Source of the DNA: Syngnathus acus
Lineage: Eukaryota > Chordata > Actinopteri > Syngnathiformes > Syngnathidae
Direction: 5' to 3'
Assembly: GCF_901709675.1 (NCBI RefSeq)
Contig: NC_051100.1
Coordinates: forward strand, 8,900,786-8,964,785
DNA: 64,000 nt
Position numbers and translations under genes: made by a program. Positions 9,750 through 23,800 of the stretch are shown in pieces. The first letter of the stretch is position 1. The number at the start of each line of letters is the position of its first letter. The notes beneath the pieces were generated by a model. It saw only the letters and a program-made list of their open reading frames with translations. It did not search any database and was not told the DNA's origin.

Positions 9750-11837
9750 TCACTCTTCATCCGTACACACCTGAAGGCAGAAAATCAGGAGATCTTTTTT
9801 TGATGAGATATTTTATGTTACTGTTAAAACACTGCACGTAAGTCTGATGATTTCTTTATCATGATTTTTTTAAATCCCAGACCCACTGACCTTGACAAAG
9901 GGGTGGTCCAGCAGCATGCTCGCCGTCCAACGTCGTTTGGGTTCGCTCTCCAGACAGTGTCCCAGGAAATCCTTGCCCTCTGTGCTCAGTTTCTCGGGGA
10001 TGGGGGGCTTGTGACCCATGCCCACTTTGTACATGATCTGAAAGTTGTGCTCATACTCATGCCACGGTCTCTGCACATGAGGAAAAAATAGATATTGCGA
10101 TTCATGAATCATGCCTTAATGCCAAGATGAAAACAACTACGCCCTCTAGTGGCTCTGAGTGCATTAACTACATTAAGCCATTATAACAATAGTGATTGGT
10201 TCTTCTCACCTTTCCCGTGACCATCTCAATGAGGACACAGCCTAAACTCCAGATGTCTGCCGCTCTCCCATGACCTTCCCCTTTTGCTCTGGTGATGACC
10301 TCGGGTGCCATGTATGCTGATTGAGGTGAGGAAGAGAAAAAAAAAAAAACAGGTTTGACAGAATACAGCATTTAGCAGAAATATAATCACTGACCACAGG
10401 ATTGGGAAAACCAAATAGAAAACAAAAAACACATGAAGATAATGGTCAGTTTTGATTGACATTGAAGGAGGTAATAATTTAAAAATACAAAGTACAGTAC
10501 TGATACAAAGTTTTATTTGTTCAGACCTACGCTGCATCACACAATTGTGAGGTGATTATAGTTCTTTATAAGTAATTAATATTTTAATCATGTGGTGACA
10601 TGAGGCACTTATAATAAAATGTTTTAATAGTATTAGTAGTATTTACTGAAGACATGGTCTTACCGGCTGTCCCAAGGGTGCTGTTGACTTCGCCCGGCAT
10701 GGTATGAGTGTTATTTCTCAACTTGACAGAACAGCCAAAGTCCCCCAGTTTGATGAGGCCAGAAGATGTCAGAAAGATGTTGGCTCCTGATGAAAGTGCC
10801 GTTGTTAGGGCAAGAATAAGACAAATATCGTGCACTAAAAAGTTTTTGGACACTGACCCTTGATGTCTCTGTGAACAATGCCATGTTCATGGAGAACATT
10901 GATGGCGGTAGTGATTTGTTTACTGTAGAGCCTGATGACGTGCTCCTGCAGACCAAGTCTGGACACCTCCTCCAGTGTGCCTTCGTCACAGTACTCCATG
11001 AAGATGTACATCTCCTCCTGAAGGGCGACACCAAAGTCAACTTTAGCAAACACTGACTGACAGAGGGATGGTGAGAAACAACCAAAACCCAAAGCCTTAC
11101 CCTGTGGAGCTCCACTCCAAAGTATCGCACCAGGTTTGGGTGCTTGATGCCTTCAAAGATTTTCAGCTCATCTGCGGTCTCCTTGATCGTTTTGTGATCG
11201 TTTGGCTGGAATCTGATCTAAAAACAAAAACAAAGCATAATACATTTACAATGAAGACGACGTTTCCATTGATTTACATTTTGCATTTTTTTGTGTTGCG
11301 TGTCAGTGGAGCTAAGCTACAAACCTCTTTCATGGCCATGAGTTCTCCAGTGTCCACGTTGATGCAGGTGTAAACTTTCCCATACTGGCCTTCACCTGTT
11401 GACATCAATATATCAGACATCCATCGTAATGACAATTTATTTTCCCATCACTATTCAATATAATTACGATTGAGCAAATCCTGTGGAACAAGTATGAGTT
11501 TGTTCACGTATTTGAAGAAAAAAAAAGTATTTCATGTTTTGGGTTAGGGTCCCCATATCGGGGAAAAAATATATTCCATTCTGGAACGCAATGTACACCA
11601 CATTCTTGTTCTTCAACACAGTAGCAAAAGGAGAACCGTCCTTACCGATTTTGTTTCCCCTCTGCCACTTGAAGGTGACCTTCCTAAGGCCGACGTGCAT
11701 CACGTTGTCATAGGACTTGGGCGTGTGACACACATGGCCGATGATATTGCGCTGCTTCATAACGGCATAGCGCTTCTCCTCAAACTTGCGGATGGAGCGC
11801 CGCACGGCCTCCAACGGACTCTGCCGGGCTGCTGAGT
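9750..11837 (-). other. map3k4: map3k4 exons encoding the protein kinase domain
   Basis: Eight exons carry the catalytic domain and its lead-in. The glycine loop is split across the intron between 11646 and 11395, the catalytic Lys is in exon 11325-11395, HRD is in 10858-11017, DFG in 10664-10786 and APE in 10210-10316. All catalytic residues are intact, so an active kinase is expected. The last coding exon holds only six codons plus the stop. Confidence 0.94.
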
Positions 11838-14800
11838 CTGATGTAGAGGGGGGGAATCATTTGAAAAGATGTACTATGTCGGTGGATTACTTTTCAAGTG
11901 GACATCACAGCGGCTTAGAATACGTTAGTATGAATTCACTTTTTAGGGAATAAAACTTCTGTCTTGTTTATGATGAACACATAGACCTACTACACTACAC
12001 TGATTTATTACTGGTAATGATGGTGTTGCTTGAAGGACTAAGTATTTTTTTTAGGTAAAAATTTTGAGAAACCACATACTATGACTCAATTCACCTTTGG
12101 ACTGGCTGATGAAGGTGTGGAGCTCCCAGCTCCGGCGTGTGCTGCTATTGGAATCTCCCTTTGGATAAGCGGGTTCTGTTGAACAAAAGCGTTTCATTAT
12201 AATGAATAAAGCAGTATGACCTACTAACCATTGTCAACCGATGAGCACGCTCACCTTCTCTGTCCTCTGTAGGGCTTGAGTGGCGGCTCAGAGACTTGAA
12301 ATTCAACTCTGCTGCCACTGATGACAGCCGGTCGTTCTCGTGGAAACTGGACCCCCTGCAAGGACACAGTACATATTATTTAACAACAATGTATAGGCGA
12401 CAACGACTCCTACTGACTCTACTAGTAATAGTCATTCAAAGAGAGAGCAGGAGTACAGTGCTGTGGGATCTATGCCTGAGAGGATTGTCGTGTACTTTGA
12501 TTGGATGTGTTGCTGCAGTGTGTTAAAAGTAGTGCCGTTGTTTTAAGGTTTAAAATTCCTGTAAGAGCGAAGCTAATTTCATTGACCCTGTCATCAGTAT
12601 TTTGCGTTCTGTCATCATTAAAATAGCTTACTTTCATTCGCTAAAAAAACATGAACATTTTGGTGTTTAAATACACAATGTATAATTCTCTTGATTTGTC
12701 CGTTTGTTTTCCAGAAACCTTCAAATGAGTGTGACAATGCAGTAAATAAATACTGACTCAAGCATACAAGCTACAACCATGTGACGCATGAAAGCAGCCG
12801 CGTCCATGTTGCCCAGCGGAGGAGTCTACTAAGCATTCAGCGTAAAATCAGAAGATTAACAGCAGAGGCAAAGGTTTGATGGAGGCACATCACCAGCGTC
12901 AAAAGCAAGGGATTTGTCTTATGGCACTAAAGAGCAGAAATTCAAAGCCCATTCTTTCCATTCCCACACAAAATTTGATGGTTGCTTCCATTGAAACATC
13001 TTTGTGTGAACGTTTGCTCACAATGTGTCTTATTTTCATGTATGGAAACACAAAGTGCATTTTGGTTGAGGATGCCAAAGCCTTTTGTTTTCTTTCTCGC
13101 AGGTGACCAGGGGCGAGGGGCTACCTGACATCATTGGGCGTGTTGCCAGGCGCTTTGGCGTGTCCGTGTTCCCCCGGGCCCTGCGGGATGGGCCGAGGGC
13201 CGTTGGGGAAAAGCTGATTCCGGAGGTCACAGGGGAGGCTTCGAGAGCTGCGTGGTAAAAGCAGAGACACTGAAGAGTTCCGCCTCGGCGGAGCCGCTTG
13301 TCTTGGGTCGGATGTGCACGAACGTGAATGAAGATATGTGGCTGGGTGGTTCAACTCAAACACACTCTCGCACGCTTACATGAGCACACACACTTCCGCC
13401 ATTAGTAGTCATTAGAAGCAAAGGGAGCCAGAAGCAGCAAAGCAATGAAGGAAAGGCTAGAGCAGTTTTCTTCCGTAACTGGCTAATCACCAACCTGAAC
13501 CCTTCAGCATTGGGGATGAAAAGATTTGGGTTTGGTGGGTCACTGTGACAGCGAGGAACTTTAACAGGTCGAGGGCTATTTCTGGGTGCTGGAAATACAA
13601 ACAAATGCAGCGTTTCACTGGGAGCTCATGTGTGAAAGGACTCAGCATTCGGAGAATTACACTGAAAAGAAAGTTTTGTTCATGATCAACTGCAGCTTCC
13701 AAAACCAAGTTAACTACAAAAGCTGCAATTACATGATGGAAAAACATTTTAAGAAAAAAAACGCAACTTTAATTTCCCTAATGAGAAGGAAATGTTGTAT
13801 GATTGATTTTATTTTAGTGTATTGATTATATTTAGAAAATAATACATATTTAGTAATAATCTTGTGTAGTGGTGAACCTATAATATTCCTATAATTACGA
13901 ACTAAATGACAATTGTATGCATTTGTGTTGTGTGCGTGGAACCTGTATGTTTTCTGGCAACGCTTTGTTATTTAATGACCATGGCGGTCTGCTTTATGTC
14001 ACATCACATTACGGAACATAAAAACACATCCATAAATGGAAGTAGCGGCAGTGGATTATTTAAATAATCTCACCGATGTATAGGCCAGTGACTGGGCTAT
14101 GAGGTTTGCCAATCACATGTCCGATGCATTCGTTCATCAGCGCTTGTAAATTCTGCAGGGGGGGGAAAAAAAAAAAACACAAATTCAGTCGAGCAACTTC
14201 ATTTTATGTGGGCTGAGATTGTTATTTTTTATTTTTTTTTACCAGGAAGTCATCCTCTGGTAATGCTGATATGAAGCCAGGTTCAATCGCTTGAAGAAAG
14301 TCAAAGCCTTGAGTGGCCCACCTGTGGAACAAAGTAGCACTATTTAAATATGCCAGTAGACACAAATCAGGAATTGCTTTGTGTTTGTCCTGAGAATGTC
14401 CTCAGATGCTGGAATGCTCATTTCAGTCTTTCAAGGCAGTTCTAACTTGCGACACCATTATTGTATATCAAGCATAGCCGTGGAAACGTGTTAAAAACAA
14501 AAGCTCATAACTAAGGGATCGTCTTTTTACGGAATAAAAATAACGTGTAGAATACGACTTTCTTCAACTTGTCAAAATTCCGTTTGATATTTTGGATTGA
14601 ATTTTCAAAATGTAATTCCAAGTTAGAAAGTGTCAAAGGAATCTGAGCATTTGTGTACGATATTTGAAAAAGCCCATTTTTATTATGGATCTGCTATTGC
14701 ATTTTCGTTAGATTTGTTGTCTAGAAATCCAAAAATACCACACAACAGGACAAGGAATGAGTTTATGAGGGTCGATGGTGAGTTGGAAGTGTTTAAAGTT

Positions 14801-17800
14801 CAAGGGAGATAGTGACACTTGATAGTCTAGGGTGGCTTATTCAGAAGTGGATTGGACTGGGTGTGTTGTGAGCACCCAAAGACCTCAAGCGAAACATTGA
14901 TACCCGGTAATGGTTTCTGAGAGCTACACAAAAGTAGGCTGACCTCTGTCCCCATGCGATAAAACCAGAAAGGGCAGTATGTGAGGAAATGATGTCGCAC
15001 TAGTCGGGGGAACCTTACCTGGGCTTGGTGCCCCGGCCGCTCTCGCACTTAGTCAGGACGTACGTCATCCACTTGCGAGCAAAAGCTATGTAGCGCTCGC
15101 CAATCCTCTGCCTGTACTCCCCTGACATGAGACGCACCACTTCCTTGTGGTACTGTGGACACAACATCTATTATAGTCACCGTAAAATGATATCCAAATT
15201 CATTAGTTGACACAATAACATGCATCGATGGGTTTTTATTTAAAAAAAAAAAAAAAAAAAACGTATTTGTTCAACACGATTTTGCTTTTTACCTCAAAGG
15301 CAAAGTTGTAGCCTTGGATCATGGCCTCTCTGTAGTATTGCTGCAAAGTGGACGACTCGGACTCGTCCACCTCGGCCTCAAACTCCGACGTGAACATGTA
15401 CTCCACCCGGTCGATGGCTGAGCTGATCTTAATGCAGAGTTGCAGCGCTTCATCCTGAGTGAACGTGTGCAAAAATCAGACAAATGGGGAGCAATATTTT
15501 ATTTTTAAATAAAATAGTAACTAATTATGTTTTATAATAGTAAGTGTATATGCAGTAAGTACTGTAAGTATAATTATATCATGTATTCTATATGAAACAT
15601 TTACATGTGGGGTTTTGATTTTAGCCAAGTTATTTGATCTATGACATCCTCAAATATTATTGCAGTAGTACAATTCAGAATTCAAAAATTAATTCTCATT
15701 TCAAAATCCAAACAAATCAACATAAGGGGTGTACAAAATATGACCTACTGGGCCCATATCGCCCACTCTGAACAAGTGTGTGTGTGCGTACGTGCATGTC
15801 AAAGGTTGTAGTTACGGAAGCACCTTGAGCTCCTGCAGAGCGCTGGCGATAAGAGGCTGACTGGACGTTTGCTCACGGCTGAGAGTGAGCACATCCTCCA
15901 TGGACTGCTGGACCGCCTTCCGCTGAGCCACCAGGTGAGCCGACTGCATCACGATCATGAGCATGTTCTCCACCTGAGGGTGCGGTCGGGGATGCTGAGG
16001 TTATGCTTAGTCACGCTGGCAGGAGGAGTTCAATAATGAATCATATACCTTCATGGCCCGCAGCGTGTCGACAATTTCCATTGTGGGAACCACTTTGAGC
16101 AGCTCTCCGTCCCACTGGGCCCATTCCGAATCGGTCGTCAAGTCCCCTGTGCGGTGTTTGCTCATGAGCAGGAAGGCCTCATCCTCCGCCATTTCATCGG
16201 GCTCTTTGGAGCAGTCTTTTCCCGCAGCGGCATTGAGTAACTGCAGGATGAGCGGCCGCTGAGCCAGCAAGCTAAACGGAACGAAAACCTGCAGCTCCTC
16301 CAGTCCAGGAATTTGGACCTGAGAAAGAAATGTGCTTTGTCTTTTATGACAGACCGATGAAAAGTATCTTAAGTGAACAAAAACACACCTTCACAAAATT
16401 TCTCTTCTTTAGAGCTTCAAGGAGAGACGCGACTCCATTAATAATGTTGAAATCTGCAGCAACCTCCAAGTCCTGTGGCAAAAATGGAGTCAGAACACCC
16501 ACCCTCATCTTTTGAGTGAGTAAATCATACGCTCACAAATTCCGCACAGTCACTGCTAGGATTTAAGGTGACATCACATCTTACCTTGCGCAGCATTTTG
16601 GCAAAGCCCAGCGCCTTGGACGCCCGTTCTCTGGCCTCATGAAACAGCTCTTTAAGTGACCGACTGGTCTCAATCACCGATCGCCTTGGAGGATTTAAAA
16701 GAGCAAAACATGAATAGTAATAATTGCCCAATTAAAAACACCAGCTGGCAACCTTATGGCAGCCACTTTTGCAATGGTAACAGCGCTCATTTTTTTTAAA
16801 AATGACCCTATCACTACTTGTGCAAAAAAAAAAAAAAAAAAAAATGGGATAGAAATGGAATGGGACAGAAGGATTGAAACATATTCCTCTTTTTGTCATT
16901 ATGGGCATGAACGTGATGACCATTGAGAATTTTGGGAGTTTCCTCAAACGGCCGCTCTATTTCCCGGCTGGTCTGGGTGCACCACAGGCACCATCAGTCC
17001 TTTAGTTTCAGTTTATTAAAGTGCTCTAAAAATAAAATGAGTTAAGTTGAGCTGAAAGGGAATAAATCTCTTGACCTCCTGTGTGTCAATGTTACGGAAG
17101 GCTCATATTCATCTCTTATCTTAGATCTGATTTTGATTGTGCTAATGTACCCGACGGTGTGGCCAGTGACTTCCTTACCTAATCTCATCTGAGGCGGTGC
17201 TATCGTCGGCACTTTCCCAGAACTCATTGCCGCTCTTTTGCAGGCCGGCGTCAAGGAACTCTCCAGTGGATTTGAGCAGCATCCCAGCAATGTCACTTTA
17301 AAGGGAAAAAAAAAGGTAACTTGTCAATCCCATGTAGATGAATGAGTCTGTGGAAGAGCAACGCAAGGACGCTAACCAGAAAAGCTTCCCGGATTGGGCC
17401 TCCCCACCACGGATGTAGGGGGTGATATCTTTGGTGAAGTGCCACTCCTTCTCCAGAAGGTTCTTTAAGCTGTGAGATGCTTGAGGCAGCTGCTGCAACA
17501 TTTGGATCCAACTGTGCATGTACTCAAAGTACACCTGAAATACATTTGCTAGTGGTCACAATAATGACAATCACAAATATCTGCTCAATCACGAAGGGAA
17601 GGAAGCAACGCTGCGTACCACAAGCATCTTGTGCAGTTCCTCCTCAAACTCATCAATGTTGGTGTCTGTCTGCAAGCCCTGAGCATCAGTAACCACGCCG
17701 CGGAGCATGAACTGATAATACTGCTTCATGAGGAGACCCCCTTTCAGAACCTCCTTACACTCACGCACCAACTGCAAAGTGTAAACACAAAGACGTTTGG

Positions 17801-20800
17801 ATATTTGTTATCTATAGTGGCCAGGAATTACCCTATACTAAGCTTTATCGTATTGGTTTGTTTGTGATCAGGATGACCTATAACCTACTACATGCATATT
17901 AGAACAGCTGACCCTCAAAAGTAAATCAACTAATAATGCCTTCTTGTTTTTAAGCATGATGCCGGTCCCCTCGACACTGAGCAAAAAGGCCCTCTTATTG
18001 ACTGGTGATTAAAAAAGAAGAAAAAAAAGAACAGTTATGGGCAGACGGACAGACATGGTAGTTAGTATCTTCTTGCCTGGTTGATACTGAGTAGAGAAGG
18101 TTCTCCAGCAGGTCTTTGCTCCAGTCGTAACTTTAGGCACTCGTGGATGACATTGAGAAGGACTCTGCAGAGCACGAGGAAGGCAGGCCGGAAGGATGGG
18201 AGGTCCATGTCCAGCAGATCCTCCCAGGACACTTGGTCCGCTCCGAGTTCTGGCTCAGCCAAACTACTACAGGAGCCGTGGCGGGACAGCTCCGGTAGGT
18301 AGTCGTTGTACAGAATGGGGTCCGGGAAGTCTGAAAACTGCAAAAGGGGAAGACAGGTTAATATTTCAACCTACCGAACAAAGGATGATGGGGAGATTAT
18401 TATTTCTGCCATTTGTTTTTTTTTTTACTTCCGATCTTGAAAATTCAATTGAGTTGTACAGGCTATATAGGTCACAAGGGTGGAAATGTTTTTGATGTTT
18501 CTATCTATTTATTGTACCTTCAGAAACCCTGAGGATAAAATCCAGACATGAAAGTGGTGGCCATGTAGGAAAGGGTACATTTTGGTTAAGATTGTAACTT
18601 CTTGGCCATTTCCTACACCCCACACAGCCTTATAGTTCAAGCTGATTTCAAATACCCATTGTGTGCAGCAAAAACACAACTGCTCCCAAAAGAGAAATCA
18701 AAAGGTTTGCCTGTTTTGTGTTGCACAACACGGAAAATAAAATTTGGACCGAGACTGGTTGCTGATGCCATCTAGTCTTCCCAAGAGTCACAGAGGTAAA
18801 AGGCCAACCCTCACTGCGGCGTCTAAAATAACAGCCAACGTCATCAGAACTAAGAGAAATATGTTTTTGTGGACTGATAAGATGCTTAGAATAATCTCAG
18901 TGTTTTCAATTGTTCCACAAAGTTATGGTTAGGCAGTTTGATATCATCTGTGAGAAAGACATACCAACAGTAGCATTCATTATGTTGCTATCAATCAATG
19001 ATGTGCACAATACAAATATGCATGTTAGGGTCAGTCTGGGGCCTGGGCTCATCTCATTTCTTTAATTGCACCTTCTCGGGCTCATTCCTAATCGATCAAT
19101 TAGTGTACCATATTTGTCTCTAAAACGAGAAGATGAGCGTCTCACCTCCAGTGCAGGTGTGTGGCGCAGCAAGGCCGCTCGAGACCTTTGGAGGGAGCGG
19201 TCCATCAGTTTGTGGAGTCTGAGAATGAGTTTGCGCAGTCCCATCTGCTTCAGTGCTTTATCCACAAAGGGCCTATAAATGGCTGTGGGGCAAAACACAC
19301 CCTCTGCTCCCGCTGCCTCTGGAATTCCCGATGCTGTCGTAGGAAGAAACTCTTCCTCCGACAACAGTTGGGAAAATTTAGAAGTCAAGGTTGGAGAAAG
19401 TTCTCCATCAGCTGGGATACCTCCCACCGTCTCCTCCTCCACCTCCCCGTCGCTTTCTGCTGTGAACGTGGCGGTGGAGTCATTCTCATCCTCATCTTTG
19501 TCGTCATCCTCGTTGCCGCGAGAGCAGCGAGGGGACGGGATCTCAAAGACGGGCCAGCCGATGCGAGACAGGTCCCGGAGGCCCAGGACGGTGGCCATGA
19601 CACGCAGCTTCTGGTTGAGGTCCTGAGTGATGTTGAGCCACAAACAGAGCGCCTGCACTCTGCCTTGGAAGTCTCGCGCCGCGTATTTCTCATAGTCCCT
19701 TTGCAGGGCCTGCAGAGAGGGGTACAGCGCTTCCACGTACTCCAGCAGCTCCATAACGCGCTTGACCTGCTCAAAGGCCAACCGCTGCCTCTGAAGGTGA
19801 TCCCTGCAGTCGGTGCCTGAGCCCAGAGGCTCAGCTGCATTCATGGCAGCGGAGGGGCAAGCGCTAAAGCCCCAAGGGTCCACGCCACAGTGGTTGCTCT
19901 CCACCAAAGCAGGCTTGCATTTATCTTTACAGTCCAGATTGGGATCAGTCCTAATAGTCCGGCAGTCCCCGTGAATTGTTGGGGACCCTGAACAGTGAGC
20001 CTGTCTCAGGCTGTCGTAGTTCACCTTGAAATGTAGCACCTCGTTGATCAGGTCGGGGATGGCCTGGCGCGCTGTGAAAAGGAAGAAATCCTGGTCTCTG
20101 ATGGAGCGGCGGGCGTGCCATGCCTGCAGCTCCAGCCAGATGACTTCGTTGTTGTGGCCCATGAAGGCCATGTTCTCCTGGCCTCGCTGCTCTTTCTCCT
20201 TACGCTTCGACGACATGGAGGTGAGCTTAAGCAGCAGCCGCAGCGTCTCGAAGAACTTGAGGCGGTCCGCGGGACAGTCCGTCCGAGAGGTCTGGCGGTG
20301 GGTGCGGGCCATGTGGGGCATGGACACGGGGAGTTTGCAGCTGCTGCAGCCCAAGCTCAGATAGTGCTTCCTCGGGTCCATGCTGAGGGCGCCAAAAGGC
20401 CCTGATTTGGACAGCGGATCTAGCATGAAGGCGCCCTCAAAGGTCTTCTTGTGGTCTCGCTCAGTGGAGCGCAGGGTGGCCCTCTGCTTCTTTCCCTGCT
20501 TGTAGCTGTGCTCCTCAGGCGTCTCTGGTGTTCGGGGATTTTCTTTCGGGACAAACGGGCTGAGGTCCGCTGAAACACATACAAAACTGCTTAATCGGCA
20601 ATACGCAGGCAGAGACACCAAAACAAATATTGCGTGTGAGGAAAAGCTCATTTCTCTCACGTTTGCTGGGAGAACGTCCACCACTCCTGGACTGGCTGCT
20701 TTTCTGATGTTTACCAGACATTCGTTTCATCTGACGCGATGTGTAAGGGGGTGATGTCGCATACAGAAGTTCCTCTTCCTCACTGGGTGAATCCCAGGAT

Positions 20801-23800
20801 TCCTCCGTCTGAGAGTTCTGCCGGGATTCATCTCCCACTGGGTTGCCCTGTCTGTGAACATTTACGATTCAAGGTGAAAAATAGTCAAACTATTCACAAT
20901 GAGCTATTCATACTGGCATCTTTATAATAAGCAAAGCCGCCCGAAGGCTGACGCGAACAACAAAGAAGCTCTTTGGCCTTTTTTCTTTTTTTTTGAAAGC
21001 CACTTCCACCATGTCCAACCACAGAAACGTCTCAAGGCCGGAGAGGGCTGGAATGTTTGCAGTCAGTAAAGAGTGTGCAGCAAATCACTTGCAATGCCAC
21101 AGTTGCAAAAAGTGAAAGTACACGTAATGTGCACCGCCGTCTCTCTGCCTGCATAGCAGCCATGTGTGTGTAGTACACAGTTCTCAGTTCTCTCTCAGGG
21201 CTACAAAGACAAAAGAGACGTACAAACGTGTAGTAGAACCTCTGAAGTGAAATGACCATGACATTGTACAATTTGGAATCCAATCAAAATACCGTGAAGA
21301 AATACAACTCCACAGCGTGCACAACTTCACGGCTGAAACCGCCACCATACATCTAAGTTTTCCTTTTTTTTGCATGTTTCCAGTGGCGGCAAAGAAGAAA
21401 AACTGAATGACAGTATTTAGTAAAGTGTGTGTGCATGTCTCATCCAAGAGACCCAATACTGCTGTCTGCAGGCCATTATTGTTGCAAAAGATGCCTGTTT
21501 TCATGTAATGAGGGTATCAATTATCTGTTGTCAAACATTCGGCCATGGATCTTGCTTGACAACATACTTGCGGTGAAAGCAATGACCTGAAACCCTTGTA
21601 TTTTGGGCTGGGGGGGGGCAAAGCAAGAAAGAGAGCGTGTGAGTGGGCGACACGCTATGAGACAACAGAGTCCAACCTTTGTCACCTGATCATTTCTGAA
21701 GTTTTTTTTTTTCCCCCTCAATAGGATTAAGGACGGTTGGATTGTGTGACCCTGCCGGCAAAGACAAAAGGATAAAGAAGGGGAGGTGGTGGAGCGGAGG
21801 GGGCGCATGAAACCTGGCTATCCTGCATGCGCCTCACCATGTGTGCCTTCATCCATCATCGGATTGAATGCTATTCACCCAACGCGTGCCTGTTTGTGTG
21901 GACACAGTGGAAAGGGGCGGTGCTGTATCACTTTCGCTGAGTGAGTGTTTAAGAGGAACTGGGTGGGGGGCGCGGGGGGTTATCTGGAAATCACTTGCCT
22001 GTGAGAGTGCAGACTTCTACAGCCCATCTGCCCTACATCACAATTCCGTTCCCCCGGGAGTTGCTATGAAACTACAATATGGCCGACAGACACCTGCTGC
22101 AAACCCTGCAGCCTTGCATGAAATAATGCAATGCAACTGAAAGCACAGCACCGAACACTGCAGCCAGTTCTCAAATGACATAAGGAGTCTTGCACGCGTG
22201 CATCCAAGAAGAACAGTGGCGCCTTTATGAGTGCATTGTACGACAGTCAAACTGTGGAGGGGCTTGTTCTGCAGGAGCAGGAAATGACAGCAATCTTTTC
22301 TGTAGTCATGCACGAGAAGGCACAGTGAGCAACGTCGAGAGTAAAAATGAAAGTGTTTATCGGAATTCATGAGGGGAATGTCCGTAAAAAAAGCAGGTGC
22401 ATGAGAGAAATGTAAGCAACTCAGAAGACCTTGCAGTGTGCAAAGCAGCGTGCAGCACAGCGAAGACAGAAATACTCCATGCATGCGACTAGATCACTTT
22501 TTTTAAAAGACACAGCAGCGTGACCGAATAGCTCAGGAATGACAGCAGCCCCAATGACGCCGCGACTGCCTTCTGTTTGCTAGCTTGCCCCCTCGCGCTG
22601 AAATTTGTCTTTGGGATACTTTTTGCATAGGGGGAGGCCACGGGGAAGGTCACGGCCCCGTGTGGCCTACTGTGTGCAAGCTGTGCCCGACCGGCTCCCG
22701 GGAGTAAATGATGACTGCAGATGGTGTCTGGCTGCCTCTCAATGGCTCATCTGATGGTGCACTGAGCCACCCGCCCGCCCCCCCATATAGGCCGGTGGAA
22801 TGCTGCAGCCCCTGGGCAGGAACACTGCGTGCATAATAACACAAAACCCAGCCTTTTTCTGCAGAGCGACTGAAGCACAGATACCAAGGCCTGCCGCATT
22901 CAGCTGAAGGGAGGGGGGCAGGGGTTGACCTTTGACACCAAACCTTCCATACTATTGTACCAGGAAGGGGCACTCTATTGTATAGTACTGACACGTGGCC
23001 CGTGAGGCCCACCACTGAATAGCACACAGCTGTTTAGTGAGCACGCTTGCTCACAAAGCCCAAACTAAAGGGGTCTTTTTTTTTTTTTTTTTTTTAGAAA
23101 GCGAGACAGTGCAAATGAGGGGAGGAAAGGAGAAGTTGCCCTGTTTGGAAAGAGCACACTTTCTCCTAATTAGGACTGGCATAAGTGACCCTCTGCAAAC
23201 AACGCACAGGCACCTTCTCTTAGCTTCCCATTTAAGCTCATAAGCAATCGAAACAGAAAATGAAACCAATTATATTTAGGACTGTTTCCGTTGATGCACA
23301 GGTGTCAAACTTGAAAGGGGAAATCAAATCAAAAATAACGTGTTCTATGCACCCCCACTAGTAATTTACACAATCATACATTTAAAAGGGTTCACAGTCA
23401 TAACAGCCCTTCAAGGGAAACCATAACTGCAGTGTAGCTCGCAACAAAAATGAGTTTGACCCCATTGCTTCATCGTGCGATTTTGTACAATCTACCTGAA
23501 AACAAATCACGAGGGAATTGCAATGTGTACATACTGCAGCAGGAATCTTGGACTTCTTGCCGTCCCTTGTCGAAACTCGCTGCACAGATTGAGCCATCTG
23601 ACTTAGGTACTGTAAGCTAACAAACAGAGTTGGGGAAAAAAAACAACAAACACAAAGAACTTGACCCCACCCTTTTCTTCTATGTCGCACACAGCCAGGA
23701 GTGGGCCTCCCAGACTCTCCTGTATGCAAATGCACAAAGCACACAAGAGTCAATGAAAGAGCCTTTACTGTAGCCAAAGGGTCACATGATGAAATGTATC

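Noticed and set aside
19161-19820. 219-codon open frame on the plus strand
   Set aside because: It is antisense to the large map3k4 exon and arises from its GC-rich coding sequence; no independent support.
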